Positions 53,453 through 62,619 of a stretch of 64,000 nt of DNA are shown here, one piece after another. Under the pieces are notes generated by a model, which was not told where the DNA came from, did no database searches, and saw nothing but the letters and a program-made list of their open reading frames with translations. Origin of the DNA: Niabella sp. (lineage in GTDB: Bacteria > Bacteroidota > Bacteroidia > Chitinophagales > Chitinophagaceae); assembly GCF_030150205.1 (NCBI RefSeq), contig NZ_JASLGT010000011.1, positions 124,001-188,000 on the forward strand. The letters run 5' to 3'. Each line of letters begins with the position of its first letter. Within the stretch, counting starts at the first letter, position 1. Made by a program: the position numbers and the translations under genes.

Positions 53453-53742
53453 ACATGGGATATGAAATGAAAAATATGGAATATTAAATAAGGAATGAAA
53501 AATGGATTGTATGATCAATGTTTTGGAAAGGGGATAGTAAATTTGGGAATTTGAAAATTTGAAAAAGAAAGCCGGCATCTCGGGAGTGCATTATTCTTAA
53601 CCTCCGCAGAAACCCGATATTTGCAATGAAGCGCTGTTCTTCTACATTTAAAATTTCTGATTTAGTATGCGATTCCGGGAGCGCGATTCCAGGTTTAGCG
53701 TTGGTTGCGTATTAGTTGATGATGCCGCTTCATCACGCTCCA

Positions 53743-53757
53743 GCTCCCGTAGGGAGC
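53743..53757. repeat. REP-like hairpin with GTA loop
   Basis: GCTCCC-GTA-GGGAGC is a perfect 6-base stem with a GTA loop, of the same design as the hairpins beside the transposase at 34.5 kb. Confidence 0.65.
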
Positions 53758-53793
53758 GCAATATGGTAGAACAAATCAACGTCATATTACAGA

Positions 53794-53806
53794 GCCCCGT
53801 AGGGGC
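53794..53806. repeat. REP-like hairpin with GTA loop
   Basis: GCCCC-GTA-GGGGC is a perfect 5-base stem with a GTA loop, 36 bases after the hairpin at 53743. Confidence 0.65.
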
Positions 53807-54142
53807 GACCGATAAAAGGGCAATCCGGGCAACGCTGTTTTAAAATCAAAATGTTCAAACAGCAAAGGCCTCTTCATCCTTCTGCATTTAAAATGTCCCT
53901 GGCAGGGCAGATTCCACATTTTCACATTTTCAAATTACCTCATGGCTCAACGCTTAATCCGGTTGGCTTTTATGATCAAGTGAAACTGATGGCTGACAGC
54001 TGAACACTGTTTAACATTTTGGTTCGAGGTTAGATCCGTTTCATGTTCGCAGATCCACTGCCTATTAACTATTGACTATTGCCTCATCTCCACATTTTCA
54101 AATTTTCAAATTCCCAAATTCCCTACATTTCAAGTATTCTAT

Positions 54143-56383
54143 TCAATATTTTACATTTCCCGAGGGAGATTCAATCACCCACCAGGAATAGGAGTCCGGT
54201 GGAAGGGTAACCGTTAACGTTACCTCATAATTGCGGTTGAGCACATAACTTTTGGCAGCCCCTTCTTTTTCCCGGATACGGGCTGTTTGCGTAAGCCCCG
54301 TATAATAAAGCGGAACCGTGATCTGGCGCGTTAAAGGTTGATCCGTCGGGTTAAACAACATCAGCAATCCCTTTTGCTTTAACCCCGCATTTACGTGCAG
54401 CCACCCATCCCAGTCGCGGCCATCGGCACGGCGTAAATGGATCAGGTCGGCATTCAGGACCTCCCTATATTTTTTATACCAGCTTATAACGTTTGCAACG
54501 GTTTGCCGGGTGGCTTCTGTATCATAGAGCCGGGGACCACGGTAGCATGCCTGAACACCCGCCCCATAGTACTGCATCATCAGTTGCTCGTAATCCTTTA
54601 AATGCTCAGAAAGCGGTTCCAGCACGGCTTCTGGTCCTCCGCCCTGGTAACGGGTCAGCGGAACAAAGCCCCATCCCATTGATGGTGTTTTTTCCCAGGT
54701 GCCGTCAAAAATATTCTGGCGGTTTAAGATCTTCTGTTGTTCACGGGGTAATGAAAAGTTCACTTCCCGGTACCCAAGGGCAATTTTATTGGTGCCATCC
54801 AGGAAATACCAGTCGGGTGCATTGATATAAATGCCCCGGTTATTGAGCCAGTGATACAATCCCTTCTGGATCTCCATCTGCCGCCACTGACTATCGCCCA
54901 GGCCCTTGTGCCCCGGATGTGTGGTGGAGGCACAGCGGTCGCCCGGGTAAGGCCCGTCATTCTCCCAGATATCAAACCCCGTAACCGTAAAAAACTGCAA
55001 GATCTTATCGCGGTAGTTCAATCCCCACTTGCTTCCAAAGCAAGGTGCATTTCCAAAAAAGGCACCACCGGTCTTACCCGTTAGCGGGTTGATCACATCA
55101 TCCGCTTCGCTGATCCTCCGCGAGCTGAAGAGGGAATATACACCGATCCTTATACCTTTCTGATGCGCATAATCTGCCAGGGCTTTACAGCGCGTGAGAT
55201 TGGGCTCCCGGTTGTCTTCCATATTGATATGGCTGCCAAAGCTCAGGATCAGGGCTTCATAACCGGTTGCCACGCACTGATCGATGGCATGTTTGACCTC
55301 CTCATCATTTTTGCTGACCAGGTGCATAAAGATAGGGTTGGCCGTTGTCCAGGGGGCTATGATGCGGTACATTTTCTGGATCGCCATGCCCCGGCGCTGG
55401 CGGTCGTAACTGTCCATAGCCAGTTCATAGGTACGCACCGAGGTAAACGAGTCGCGTGGTGCGAGATCGATCCCGGGTCCATACTCGGGATATACTTCCA
55501 GTAAACAGGGCGTTTCATAATTATAATTCACCTGCGATGTATAGGCACTATCGGTTTTCCAGTGTGTGGTCTGATCACTTATATCATAGCGCATGGCATT
55601 GTTAAATGCATAGTTGGATTCGATGTATAGTCCGGATGGCTTTTTCATCTGTTGCGGACTGCCTACTACAGCGCTTTCTTCTTCCACCATGCCCAGGATC
55701 TCATGTACCACCTGGTTCAAATGCACCGTCTGCTGCGAGCGGTTGAAGATGCGCAGCCATTTAACGATCAGCGGTAACCCATCATGCAGTTCATAATTAA
55801 TTTCTATGTTGATGTCTTTTAATTCCGGCAGGGGAGAACGGAACAGGAAGCGTACGCGCTTGCCGGTTGCGGCCTGCTGATTGGTGGCCCAAAAGGGTGA
55901 ACGCGGGTTCAGATAGGAAGGCAATCCGGTTACATCATAAGATACGAATTCAAAATCAGCAGCCCCTTTCTTCAACCGGTCTACCCAAGCAGGAAGCAGG
56001 TAGGCATTTTCTTTTTGTCCGTAAAGTCCGCCTACATTGTATGATTTACCATTGATCGTTACCCGTGCCTCTGCTTTTACAGAGCGCAGTAATTGCTGGT
56101 TGTTGATCTTGTTTTTATAATCAATACAAACCAGGTTGGGCTGAAGGCGAAACCGGCGCTGCACCAGGCCGTTATCAAGCACCAGCTCTTTTTCATCCGC
56201 CGTTTTATAAACGGCCGCCTTTGCCGCAACAGGTGTTACCAGCCAGTCTTTACCGGTAAAAGTATGTTTACTTTCTGTCCAAACAGGCAGGGATTGGCTC
56301 CGTACCGGTTGCGCTAGAGCCAGCATGAAGCAGAAGGCGGAATAAATCGCTCTTTTTACAATAGCAGCTTTGATCATACGCAT
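54143..56383 (-). CDS. Clan-D-like glycoside hydrolase (alpha-galactosidase-like), putative
   Basis: The 746-residue exported protein (signal peptide to about residue 30) has an N-terminal beta-sandwich (about 35-340) and a TIM-barrel-like catalytic region (about 360-620). Motifs include VATGYEALILSFGSHINMED, GFDIWENDGPYPGDRCASTT (a possible acidic pair), RGIYINAPDWYFLDG and VISWYKKYREVLNADLIHLRR. A C-terminal beta domain follows. The order fits GH27/GH36-related enzymes of Bacteroidota, but the key aspartates were placed only by analogy. It is divergent from the alkaline phosphatase gene and could act on alpha-linked sugars. Confidence 0.65.
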   Translation of the reverse strand: MRMIKAAIVKRAIYSAFCFMLALAQPVRSQSLPVWTESKHTFTGKDWLVTPVAAKAAVYKTADEKELVLDNGLVQRRFRLQPNLVCIDYKNKINNQQLLRSVKAEARVTINGKSYNVGGLYGQKENAYLLPAWVDRLKKGAADFEFVSYDVTGLPSYLNPRSPFWATNQQAATGKRVRFLFRSPLPELKDINIEINYELHDGLPLIVKWLRIFNRSQQTVHLNQVVHEILGMVEEESAVVGSPQQMKKPSGLYIESNYAFNNAMRYDISDQTTHWKTDSAYTSQVNYNYETPCLLEVYPEYGPGIDLAPRDSFTSVRTYELAMDSYDRQRRGMAIQKMYRIIAPWTTANPIFMHLVSKNDEEVKHAIDQCVATGYEALILSFGSHINMEDNREPNLTRCKALADYAHQKGIRIGVYSLFSSRRISEADDVINPLTGKTGGAFFGNAPCFGSKWGLNYRDKILQFFTVTGFDIWENDGPYPGDRCASTTHPGHKGLGDSQWRQMEIQKGLYHWLNNRGIYINAPDWYFLDGTNKIALGYREVNFSLPREQQKILNRQNIFDGTWEKTPSMGWGFVPLTRYQGGGPEAVLEPLSEHLKDYEQLMMQYYGAGVQACYRGPRLYDTEATRQTVANVISWYKKYREVLNADLIHLRRADGRDWDGWLHVNAGLKQKGLLMLFNPTDQPLTRQITVPLYYTGLTQTARIREKEGAAKSYVLNRNYEVTLTVTLPPDSYSWWVIESPSGNVKY

Positions 56384-56702
56384 CGTTAATAGTAGATATG
56401 AAGGCCGGAAGTTACGATTTTGATCCTATCCCGCCATATAATTGGGTACCCGCTGTACATAATTGAATATGGAAGCAAGCTGACCATTTTCATTCCTATG
56501 ACTGCCGGCGATTGTTTTGATCAACCGGCTCCTTTCTCTAGTTACAGCGGATAATTATTAGAAAATTGCGGACACAATTTGATAACAGGAAACGAGGATA
56601 AGTTTTGCGGCCGTCTTCATGCATGCATATCGAAGAACCGGTATTTTGCGGCGCATTCGAAGAACGTAAAAGAAACGAACAACAATCAACAAAACAGAAC
56701 CA
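56384..56702. other. Divergent intergenic region, nothing recognised
   Basis: These 319 bases separate the glycoside hydrolase and alkaline phosphatase genes and presumably hold both promoters. I do not see a convincing -7 box, repeat or small gene. Confidence 0.4.
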
Positions 56703-58109
56703 ATGAACCGTAAGCATTTTTTTAGGAACAGCGCCCTGGCATTGACCGGAACCGTAGTATCAGGCAATCTGTTTGGACAAAATAATCGTATCCGGGCTGC
56801 GCGTGCGGCAGGGGCCGCCAAAAACATCATTTTTATGGTGAGCGATGGTATGAGCACGGGCACACTGAATATGGCCGACCTGCTGATGCAGCGGAAATAC
56901 GGACAGCGAAGCAGCTGGCTGCGTTTGTATGATGAACAACGGGCCGTTCGGGCCTTGATGGACACGGCCTCTGCCAGTTCGCTGGTAACCGATTCTGCCG
57001 CCGGCAGCTCATCCTGGGGTGGCGGTGTACGGGTACCCAATGGTAAGTTGAATGTAGGCGCCAATGGCGAACATTATAAACCCATCCTTCAAAAATTTAA
57101 AGCGGCGGGCAAGGCTGTTGGCTGCGTTACCACTGTTCCGATCGGACATGCCACACCCGCCGGATTTTGTATAAACAATGACAGCAGGGGTGATATGGAC
57201 GAAATTTCCCGGCAATACCTTGATCTGCGGTTTGATGTAATGTTGGGAGGCGGTGCTGATAATTTTAAGGCAGCCACCCGGAAAGACAAAACCGACCTCT
57301 TACAATTATTCCGGCAAAAGGGATATACGGTGGTAACCGACCGGGATGCCCTGCTGGGGCAGCCCGTAACCAGTGCACCGATGCTGGGTGTGTTCTACGA
57401 TGGTGCATTGCCGTATGCGCTCGACCGCGAGCATGATGTTACGCTGCAAAGGCAAACACCAACCCTGGCAGAGATGACCAAAAAAGCGATCGAAAAATTA
57501 AATAAAAATCCCGGGGGCTTTGTAATGCAGGTAGAAGGCGGCAAGGTCGATTGGGGTGCGCATGCAAATGATGCGGCCGCTATGTTGTACGATCAGATCG
57601 CTTTTGATGAAACCATTAAGGCCGTAATTGATTTTGCAGAAAAAGATGGGAATACCCTGGTGATCATGACCACCGATCATGGAAATGCCAATCCCGGTTT
57701 ATTTTACAGCAATGATGCCAACCGGAACTTCGACCGCCTGCAACAATTTAAGCATACCAATGACTGGCTGCTGAACGGGATCAATAAAAACTTTACAGAA
57801 GCCCAGGTGCTGGAACGGATGGAAGCAGCACAGGGGTTTGCATTGAAACAAGAAGATGCAGCCCTGCTTCTGAAAAGCTACTCCCGGCTGAATGAAGAGG
57901 GCGTATACAATTCAGGGCATTTGCCCTTTAAGACCCTGGCTTCCCTGCAACAGTCCTATACCTCAATTGGCTGGGGATCGATGGAGCATTCCGGCGATTA
58001 TGTGGAGCTGGCTATGTTTGGGCCGGGAAAGGAGCTGTTAAAGCCTTTTGTAAAAAATACCGATCTGCATCAGCTGATGTTACAGGCGACGGGCGTAGCA
58101 GCCGGTTGA
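56703..58109 (+). CDS. Alkaline phosphatase (PhoA family)
   Basis: The 468-residue protein has a Tat-like leader (NRKHFFRNSALALTGTVVSG). The phosphatase core has the first metal aspartate D48 (FMVSDGMSTG), nucleophile S98 in VTDSAAGSSS, the IGHATPAGF segment, EGGKVDWGAHAND and TTDHGNAN, which supply the metal ligands. It would release phosphate from organic esters in the periplasm. The start lies within the divergent region with the glycoside hydrolase. It is followed by the AlkZ-like gene after 90 bases from the preferred start. Confidence 0.94.
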   Translation: MNRKHFFRNSALALTGTVVSGNLFGQNNRIRAARAAGAAKNIIFMVSDGMSTGTLNMADLLMQRKYGQRSSWLRLYDEQRAVRALMDTASASSLVTDSAAGSSSWGGGVRVPNGKLNVGANGEHYKPILQKFKAAGKAVGCVTTVPIGHATPAGFCINNDSRGDMDEISRQYLDLRFDVMLGGGADNFKAATRKDKTDLLQLFRQKGYTVVTDRDALLGQPVTSAPMLGVFYDGALPYALDREHDVTLQRQTPTLAEMTKKAIEKLNKNPGGFVMQVEGGKVDWGAHANDAAAMLYDQIAFDETIKAVIDFAEKDGNTLVIMTTDHGNANPGLFYSNDANRNFDRLQQFKHTNDWLLNGINKNFTEAQVLERMEAAQGFALKQEDAALLLKSYSRLNEEGVYNSGHLPFKTLASLQQSYTSIGWGSMEHSGDYVELAMFGPGKELLKPFVKNTDLHQLMLQATGVAAG

Positions 58110-58199
58110 TCGATTCAGGGCATGACGGTAGTGTTAAAAAATGCGGACCGTTCTGCCGGATCTGTTCTATTTTTGAACAGGCGCCTCAATGCCTGTATC

Positions 58200-59264
58200 A
58201 TGACCTTAAAAGAATTACTACAATACCGCATCTATAATCAGCAATTGCACCGGCCGGCTGCACATAGTCCGGAAACCCTGGTAGCCCATATGGGCGCTAT
58301 ACAGGCACAGGATTATGCCATGGCCAAATGGGCCATCGGATCACGGATGCGGGATCCGGGGGAGCAGCCCATTGAAGCGGCCATTAATAATGGTGCCATC
58401 ATCCGGTTGCATGTGTTACGTCCTACCTGGCATTTTGTAACTACGGAAAATGTACGTTGGATGATGCAGTTGTCTGCTGCGTCCATACAAAAAGCCGCCC
58501 GGTATATCGATCAGCAAACGGGACTTACCGCCGCCATTTATACAAAGGCCTGCAAGGTGTTGGAAAAAGAACTGGCAGCTGAAGACCTGACGAAAGAGGA
58601 GATCATGGACCGCCTGGCACAGCAGCGCATAAAAGTAAATAACCTGTTGACCACCCAGCTGCTGATCCGTGCAGAAACCGAAATGCTGATCTGCAGCGGC
58701 AAACGGAAAGGCCGCCGCTTTACCTATACACTTTTTGATAAGCGGGTGGCGCCGGCCGCAGCCATCAGCAGGGAAGAGGCCCTGGCCAGGCTTGCCTCCC
58801 TTTATTTTAAAACAAGAGGCCCCGCCACGATCAAAGACTTTTCCTGGTGGAGCGGCCTTTCCATCACCGATGCCACAAGGGGGTGGAGGGCAATTGAAAA
58901 GCAGCTGACCCCGGTAACCGTTGAAGCTGCCACCTATTGGATGTTTGATGAAAAAGTACCGGATAGGGCAGCAATACCGCATTCTTTTTTGTTACCGCCT
59001 TATGATGAGCTTACGGTAAGTTATGGGGAAAGCCGCGGGTTGCTTTTCGACGGAGATGGTGCATCGGTGGGCAATGGGATCTTCCGGCCGGTAATGATGG
59101 AAAAACAGAAGCTCACCGGTATCTGGAAACGGACTGAAAAGAAACAAGGCATCGAATTGGCCTTTAGCTTCCTGTCGCATCATTCCGGAAAGCCATCCCG
59201 ACCCTTACTAAATGCTGTACAACTCTTTGAGCAACACACCGGCAAACCGGTAACCCTGATTTAA
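58200..59264 (+). CDS. HTH_42 winged-helix protein, AlkZ-like DNA glycosylase candidate
   Basis: The 354-residue protein matches the winged-helix HTH_42 family. Its first helices read IQAQDYAMAKWA, with Q35-A-Q37, which fits the Q-x-Q catalytic motif of AlkZ-type glycosylases (YcaQ relatives have Q-x-D). AlkZ enzymes unhook bulky or crosslinking alkyl adducts. Later segments (TRGPATIKDFSWWSGLSITDA, LLPPYDELTVSY) also match the family. A start 26 codons upstream is open; the chosen ATG begins at the first conserved helix. Confidence 0.8.
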   Translation: MTLKELLQYRIYNQQLHRPAAHSPETLVAHMGAIQAQDYAMAKWAIGSRMRDPGEQPIEAAINNGAIIRLHVLRPTWHFVTTENVRWMMQLSAASIQKAARYIDQQTGLTAAIYTKACKVLEKELAAEDLTKEEIMDRLAQQRIKVNNLLTTQLLIRAETEMLICSGKRKGRRFTYTLFDKRVAPAAAISREEALARLASLYFKTRGPATIKDFSWWSGLSITDATRGWRAIEKQLTPVTVEAATYWMFDEKVPDRAAIPHSFLLPPYDELTVSYGESRGLLFDGDGASVGNGIFRPVMMEKQKLTGIWKRTEKKQGIELAFSFLSHHSGKPSRPLLNAVQLFEQHTGKPVTLI

Positions 59265-59749
59265 CAGGAGCGGCTGGCCCGCAGATCGCGCAGATCATCC
59301 GCAGAAAAATCTGTATTCTTCTGTAAAAAAAAACAAGCATCGGAAACGACACTGATCATCCGGTAAACCCCTCAGCGATCATCAGCGGAACAATCTGCGT
59401 GTATCAGCGGGAAAATTTAGCCGCAGATCCGCAGAATGATACTCTGTGCAAATCTGTGCCTTCTGCGAGAAAAATGAAAACAAGCATCGGAGATAACAAC
59501 GATCATCCCTGTAAACCCCTCAGCGATCATCAGCGAAACAATCTGCGTATATCAGCGGGAAAATTTAGCCGCAGCTCTGCAGATGATCTGCATAAAAATC
59601 AGTGTTCAGCCGTGTCTTCGGTGAGAAGAATAAGAACAAGCACCGGAGAAAACAGCGATCATCAGCGGAACAATCTGCGCATATCAGCGGGAAATGTAGC
59701 CGCAAATCTCCAACAGACAAACGCATCAGCGGAAAACCCACCCACAAAA
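59265..59749. repeat. Imperfect tandem repeats before the icd terminator
   Basis: Units of roughly 135-155 bases share ACAAGCATCGGA (59333, 59480, 59636) and GATCATCAGCGGAACAATCTGCG followed by TATCAGCGGGAAAATTTAGCCGCAG (59377, 59525, 59657). There are at least three copies with indels. An open frame runs through them but shows no protein character. Confidence 0.75.
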
Positions 59750-59778
59750 AAAGCACGCCTGTAACAGCGTGCTTTCTA
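59745..59778 (-). terminator. Terminator of icd
   Basis: AAAGCACGC (59750-59758) and GCGTGCTTT (59767-59775) form a perfect stem; on the minus strand it is followed by a T run (A run at 59745-59751). It is 24 bases past the icd stop. Confidence 0.85.
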
Positions 59779-59798
59779 TCGATCGTTTATGAACCGGT

Positions 59799-61031
59799 TT
59801 AGTTCAGTTTCTTTTTCAGGTTTTCGTCGATAGCTTCCAGGAACTCTTCGGTATACAGGTAGTGCTCACCATGTTTTACCTTGGAACCATGGATACAAAC
59901 AGCCAGATCCTTGGTCATTTTGCCCTGTTCTACGGTTTCAATACAAACCGCTTCCAGTGCGTTTGCAAAATCGATCAGTTCCTGGTTGCTGTCCAGCTTA
60001 CCACGGAATGCCAGTCCTCTTGTCCAGGCAAAAATGCTGGCAATGGGGTTGGTGCTGGTAGGTTTACCCTGCTGATGATCGCGGTAGTGACGGGTTACCG
60101 TACCATGCGCTGCTTCTGCTTCCAGTGTTTTTCCATCGGGAGTTACCAGTACAGAAGTCATCAATCCCAGTGAACCAAAGCCCTGTGCTACCGTATCGCT
60201 TTGTACATCGCCATCATAGTTTTTACAGGCCCATACAAAGTTGCCATTCCATTTCAAGGCGCTGGCCACCATGTCATCGATCAGGCGGTGTTCGTAGGTA
60301 ATACCTGCGTTATTAAACTCCGCTTTGAATTCATTTTCGTAGATCTCCTGGAAAATATCTTTAAAGCGGCCATCGTATTTTTTAAGGATGGTATTCTTGG
60401 TAGAAAGGTATAATGGCCATTTTTTGCTCAGGGCCATATTGAAACAGCTTCTTGCAAAACCTTTAATGCTTTCGTCGGTATTGTACATGGTCATAGCCAC
60501 GCCATCACCCTTGAAATTATACACGTCAAAAACCTGCGGTTCACCACCGTCTTCCGGCGTAAAGGTCATGGTCAGTTTGCCCTTCCCTTTGATCACGGTA
60601 TCGGTAGCGCGGTATTGATCTCCAAAAGCATGACGTCCTACAATGATCGGAGCCGTCCAGTTGGTCACCAGGCGGGGGATATTGCTGATCACGATGGGCT
60701 CGCGGAATACCGTACCATCCAGGATATTACGGATGGTTCCGTTCGGGCTCTTCCACATTTGTTTCAGGTTAAACTCAGTCACGCGTGCTTCATCCGGTGT
60801 GATGGTGGCACATTTAATACCCACTCCATGTTCTTTAATCGCATTTGCAGCGTCGATCGTAACCTGGTCATCGGTAGCATCCCGGTGCTCTACACCCAGA
60901 TCATAGTATTTAATATCTACATCTATATAGGGAAGGATCAGTTTATCCTTAATAAATTTCCAAATGATCCTTGTCATCTCATCTCCGTCCAGTTCTACAA
61001 CCGGGTTGGCTACTTTAATTTTCTGGGCCAT
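59799..61031 (-). CDS. icd: NADP-dependent isocitrate dehydrogenase
   Basis: The enzyme oxidises isocitrate to 2-oxoglutarate, making NADPH. The 410-residue sequence is of the eukaryote-like homodimeric type (about 410 residues, not the ~740-residue monomeric form). Motifs include SPNGTIRNILDGTVFREPI (substrate loop), the metal-binding region and the STNPIASIFAWTRGL block. A -7 box lies upstream and a terminator downstream, so it is a single-gene unit. It is divergent from the Crp/Fnr-like gene. Confidence 0.97.
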   Translation of the reverse strand: MAQKIKVANPVVELDGDEMTRIIWKFIKDKLILPYIDVDIKYYDLGVEHRDATDDQVTIDAANAIKEHGVGIKCATITPDEARVTEFNLKQMWKSPNGTIRNILDGTVFREPIVISNIPRLVTNWTAPIIVGRHAFGDQYRATDTVIKGKGKLTMTFTPEDGGEPQVFDVYNFKGDGVAMTMYNTDESIKGFARSCFNMALSKKWPLYLSTKNTILKKYDGRFKDIFQEIYENEFKAEFNNAGITYEHRLIDDMVASALKWNGNFVWACKNYDGDVQSDTVAQGFGSLGLMTSVLVTPDGKTLEAEAAHGTVTRHYRDHQQGKPTSTNPIASIFAWTRGLAFRGKLDSNQELIDFANALEAVCIETVEQGKMTKDLAVCIHGSKVKHGEHYLYTEEFLEAIDENLKKKLN

Positions 61032-61068
61032 GATCTTATTTTGATTTAATATTAAAAAGTGATAGTCG

Positions 61069-61076
61069 CAAATCTA
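61069..61076 (-). promoter_or_regulatory. -7 promoter box of icd
   Basis: On the minus strand TAGATTTG matches TAnnTTTG and lies 38 bases before the icd ATG. The -33 region is weak. Confidence 0.5.
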
Positions 61077-61116
61077 GCGATTTCATAGAATATTTCTTAC
61101 CAGAATTCACAATACA

Positions 61117-61150
61117 TTTGGGAGGTGGTCTTTTTTTTCGCTTACATTTG
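61117..61150 (+). promoter_or_regulatory. Promoter of the second Crp/Fnr-like gene
   Basis: TTTG (61117-61120) and TACATTTG (61143-61150) are separated by 22 bases, matching the Bacteroidota -33/-7 arrangement (TTTG-N17-23-TAnnTTTG). The -7 box ends only three bases before the ATG at 61154. Confidence 0.6.
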
Positions 61151-61153
61151 CGT

Positions 61154-61753
61154 ATGAACGCAACCCTAACCGATATTGATGAATTTATAACATTCCTGCG
61201 CCAGTTTGTAACCATCTCGCCGGAAGAAGTAAAAAACTTATTGCTTCCGGCAATACAGGTACGGGAGTTTAATAAGCGGGATGTGGTTACCCGTGCGGGA
61301 GAAGTAGAGGAGTATATGAATTTTATCAAAAAGGGAACACTGCGCAAATATTATGTGCAGGATAAGGATGAAATCATTGTGCAAATATCGATTGAAGGGC
61401 ACCTGATCTCCAGCCAGGAATCATTTTATACCCGTACCCCCTCCGAATATTTTATTGATGCGGTAGAACCTACCAGGGTGCTAAGCATGCAGTATGATGT
61501 GCTTGAAAAAGTATTTGCATCCAGTCATAACCTGGAGCGCCTGGGCCGTTTGGTAACCGAACATACCATGGTGCTGAAGGATAAATGGCAGTTCAGCCTT
61601 ATCCGTCAAACTCCCAGGGAACGCTTTTTGAGTTTTGTAGACAAGTATCCCGAAATACTACAGCGGGTTCCTCAGAAATACCTGGCTTCTTATTTAAATA
61701 TCAAGCCGGAAACCTTTAGCCGGTTTAAACATCTTACCCGTCAGAAGCACTAA
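61154..61753 (+). CDS. Crp/Fnr-family regulator
   Basis: This 199-residue protein has a cNMP-binding-like barrel (about 30-130: VVTRAGEVEEYMNFIKKGTLRKYY and then IIVQISIEGHLISSQESF). A C-terminal DNA-binding helix region (about 150-199) has ERFLSFVDKYPEILQ and QKYLASYLNIKPETFSRFKHLT, which resembles the shortened Bacteroidota Crp-type winged helix. Twelve more upstream codons are open; 61154 is chosen because the preceding sequence contains a perfect promoter. It is divergent from icd, so control of that gene is possible. Confidence 0.87.
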   Translation: MNATLTDIDEFITFLRQFVTISPEEVKNLLLPAIQVREFNKRDVVTRAGEVEEYMNFIKKGTLRKYYVQDKDEIIVQISIEGHLISSQESFYTRTPSEYFIDAVEPTRVLSMQYDVLEKVFASSHNLERLGRLVTEHTMVLKDKWQFSLIRQTPRERFLSFVDKYPEILQRVPQKYLASYLNIKPETFSRFKHLTRQKH

Positions 61754-62147
61754 ATTCCGGAAAAAACCGTTAACGTTGGCGGGAGTATTATTTCCTGATT
61801 ATTTATCTATTTAGTAAATATAACTATCTTAATTATTTGATTTTTAGGATGCTATCCGAATTAAGTCAAATAAAATCACGAAGACCAGGTACTTTAAACT
61901 GTTAAAAAACTGCCCAAATGTGAACTATTTGTGAACAGATGTTAGTGTTTTTGCTTGGAAAATCGGTTAGGATGCATTACCTTTGCATCTTTCTTGCGTT
62001 TCTGGTTTGGCAACCAGTTCGTGTAATTCAGTAAAACAGGCCGGGTGGTCTGTTCTAAAAAAGTTCACAGTTTCTGCAAAGACGCTGCGTTCAAACTTCC
62101 ACTGAAACAAATTCCTTGGAAGCTATTGTTTAACTTAAACCTGTTAC
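61754..62147. other. Intergenic region with promoter and long leader of the rlpA-like gene
   Basis: A Bacteroidota-type promoter (TTG at 61955-61957 and TACCTTTG at 61978-61985, 20 bases apart) predicts a start near 61992 and a leader of about 155 bases. The leader contains a perfect hairpin CTGGTT-tggc-AACCAG (62002-62017). No reading frame is visible in it. Confidence 0.6.
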
Positions 62148-62537
62148 ATGAAGAGAGTTATAATCTTTGTAACCGCAATGGCCATTTCCCTGGCCGGCTT
62201 CTCCCAAAGCGGAGATGGAACCTCTGCAAAAGCAACATTTTATAGTAAAAGTTTTAACGGACGTAAAACGGCGACCGGAGAAACCTACTGGGATCATTTA
62301 TTAACAGCCGCTTCCAATATTTATAAGCTGGGTACCCGTTTGCTCGTGGTAAATAAGAATACCGGCAAAAAAGTGGAAGTAGTGGTAAATGACCGAATGG
62401 CTCCTCATATGAAAGGCAGGGTAGATCTTAGCAGATCTGCCTTCCAGAAAATAGCATCCGTTAACTCGGGCGTAGTTCCTGTAAAAGTTTATGTACTAGA
62501 CGGTAAGGAACCGGATAACGATGATAAAACACTATAA
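62148..62537 (+). CDS. RlpA-like double-psi beta-barrel septal ring lytic transglycosylase
   Basis: The 129-residue exported protein (signal peptide ending SLAGFSQ) has the RlpA double-psi barrel pattern: ATFYSKSFNGRKTATGETY, then LLTAASNIYKLGTRLLVVN, VVVNDRMAPHMKGRVDLSRSAF and the C-terminal VPVKVYVL strand. It is a single-domain form without a SPOR domain. RlpA cleaves denuded peptidoglycan during cell separation; here D in VNDRM is the candidate catalytic residue. It is preceded by an unusually long leader and followed by a terminator. Confidence 0.9.
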   Translation: MKRVIIFVTAMAISLAGFSQSGDGTSAKATFYSKSFNGRKTATGETYWDHLLTAASNIYKLGTRLLVVNKNTGKKVEVVVNDRMAPHMKGRVDLSRSAFQKIASVNSGVVPVKVYVLDGKEPDNDDKTL

Positions 62538-62560
62538 GGGTTGAAATTTTTATAATGGTA

Positions 62561-62587
62561 AACCGCTCCTTCCCGGGGCGGTTTTTT
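62561..62587 (+). terminator. Terminator of the rlpA-like gene
   Basis: AACCGC (62561-62566) pairs with GCGGTT (62578-62583), extended by TCC/GGG, and is followed by a T run to 62587. Confidence 0.85.
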
Positions 62588-62619
62588 CATGTGACTGGTA
62601 GTAAGTTTAAACTAAATTA

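Larger units (their letters stand above)
53453..54142. repeat. 690-base intergenic region with 26-bp inverted repeat and REP-like hairpins
   Basis: A 26-base sequence at 53540-53565 (AATTTGGGAATTTGAAAATT core) has a perfect inverted copy at 54095-54120. Between them lie two GTA-loop hairpins (53743-53757, 53794-53806), another AATTTGAAAAT element (about 53915-53940, inverted) and otherwise non-coding sequence. It has no credible gene. It may be a degenerate mobile repeat. Confidence 0.7.

Noticed and set aside
59399..59764. A 121-codon open frame over the repeats downstream of icd
   Set aside because: The product is a low-complexity mixture, and the frame runs into the icd terminator. The region is explained by the DNA repeats.
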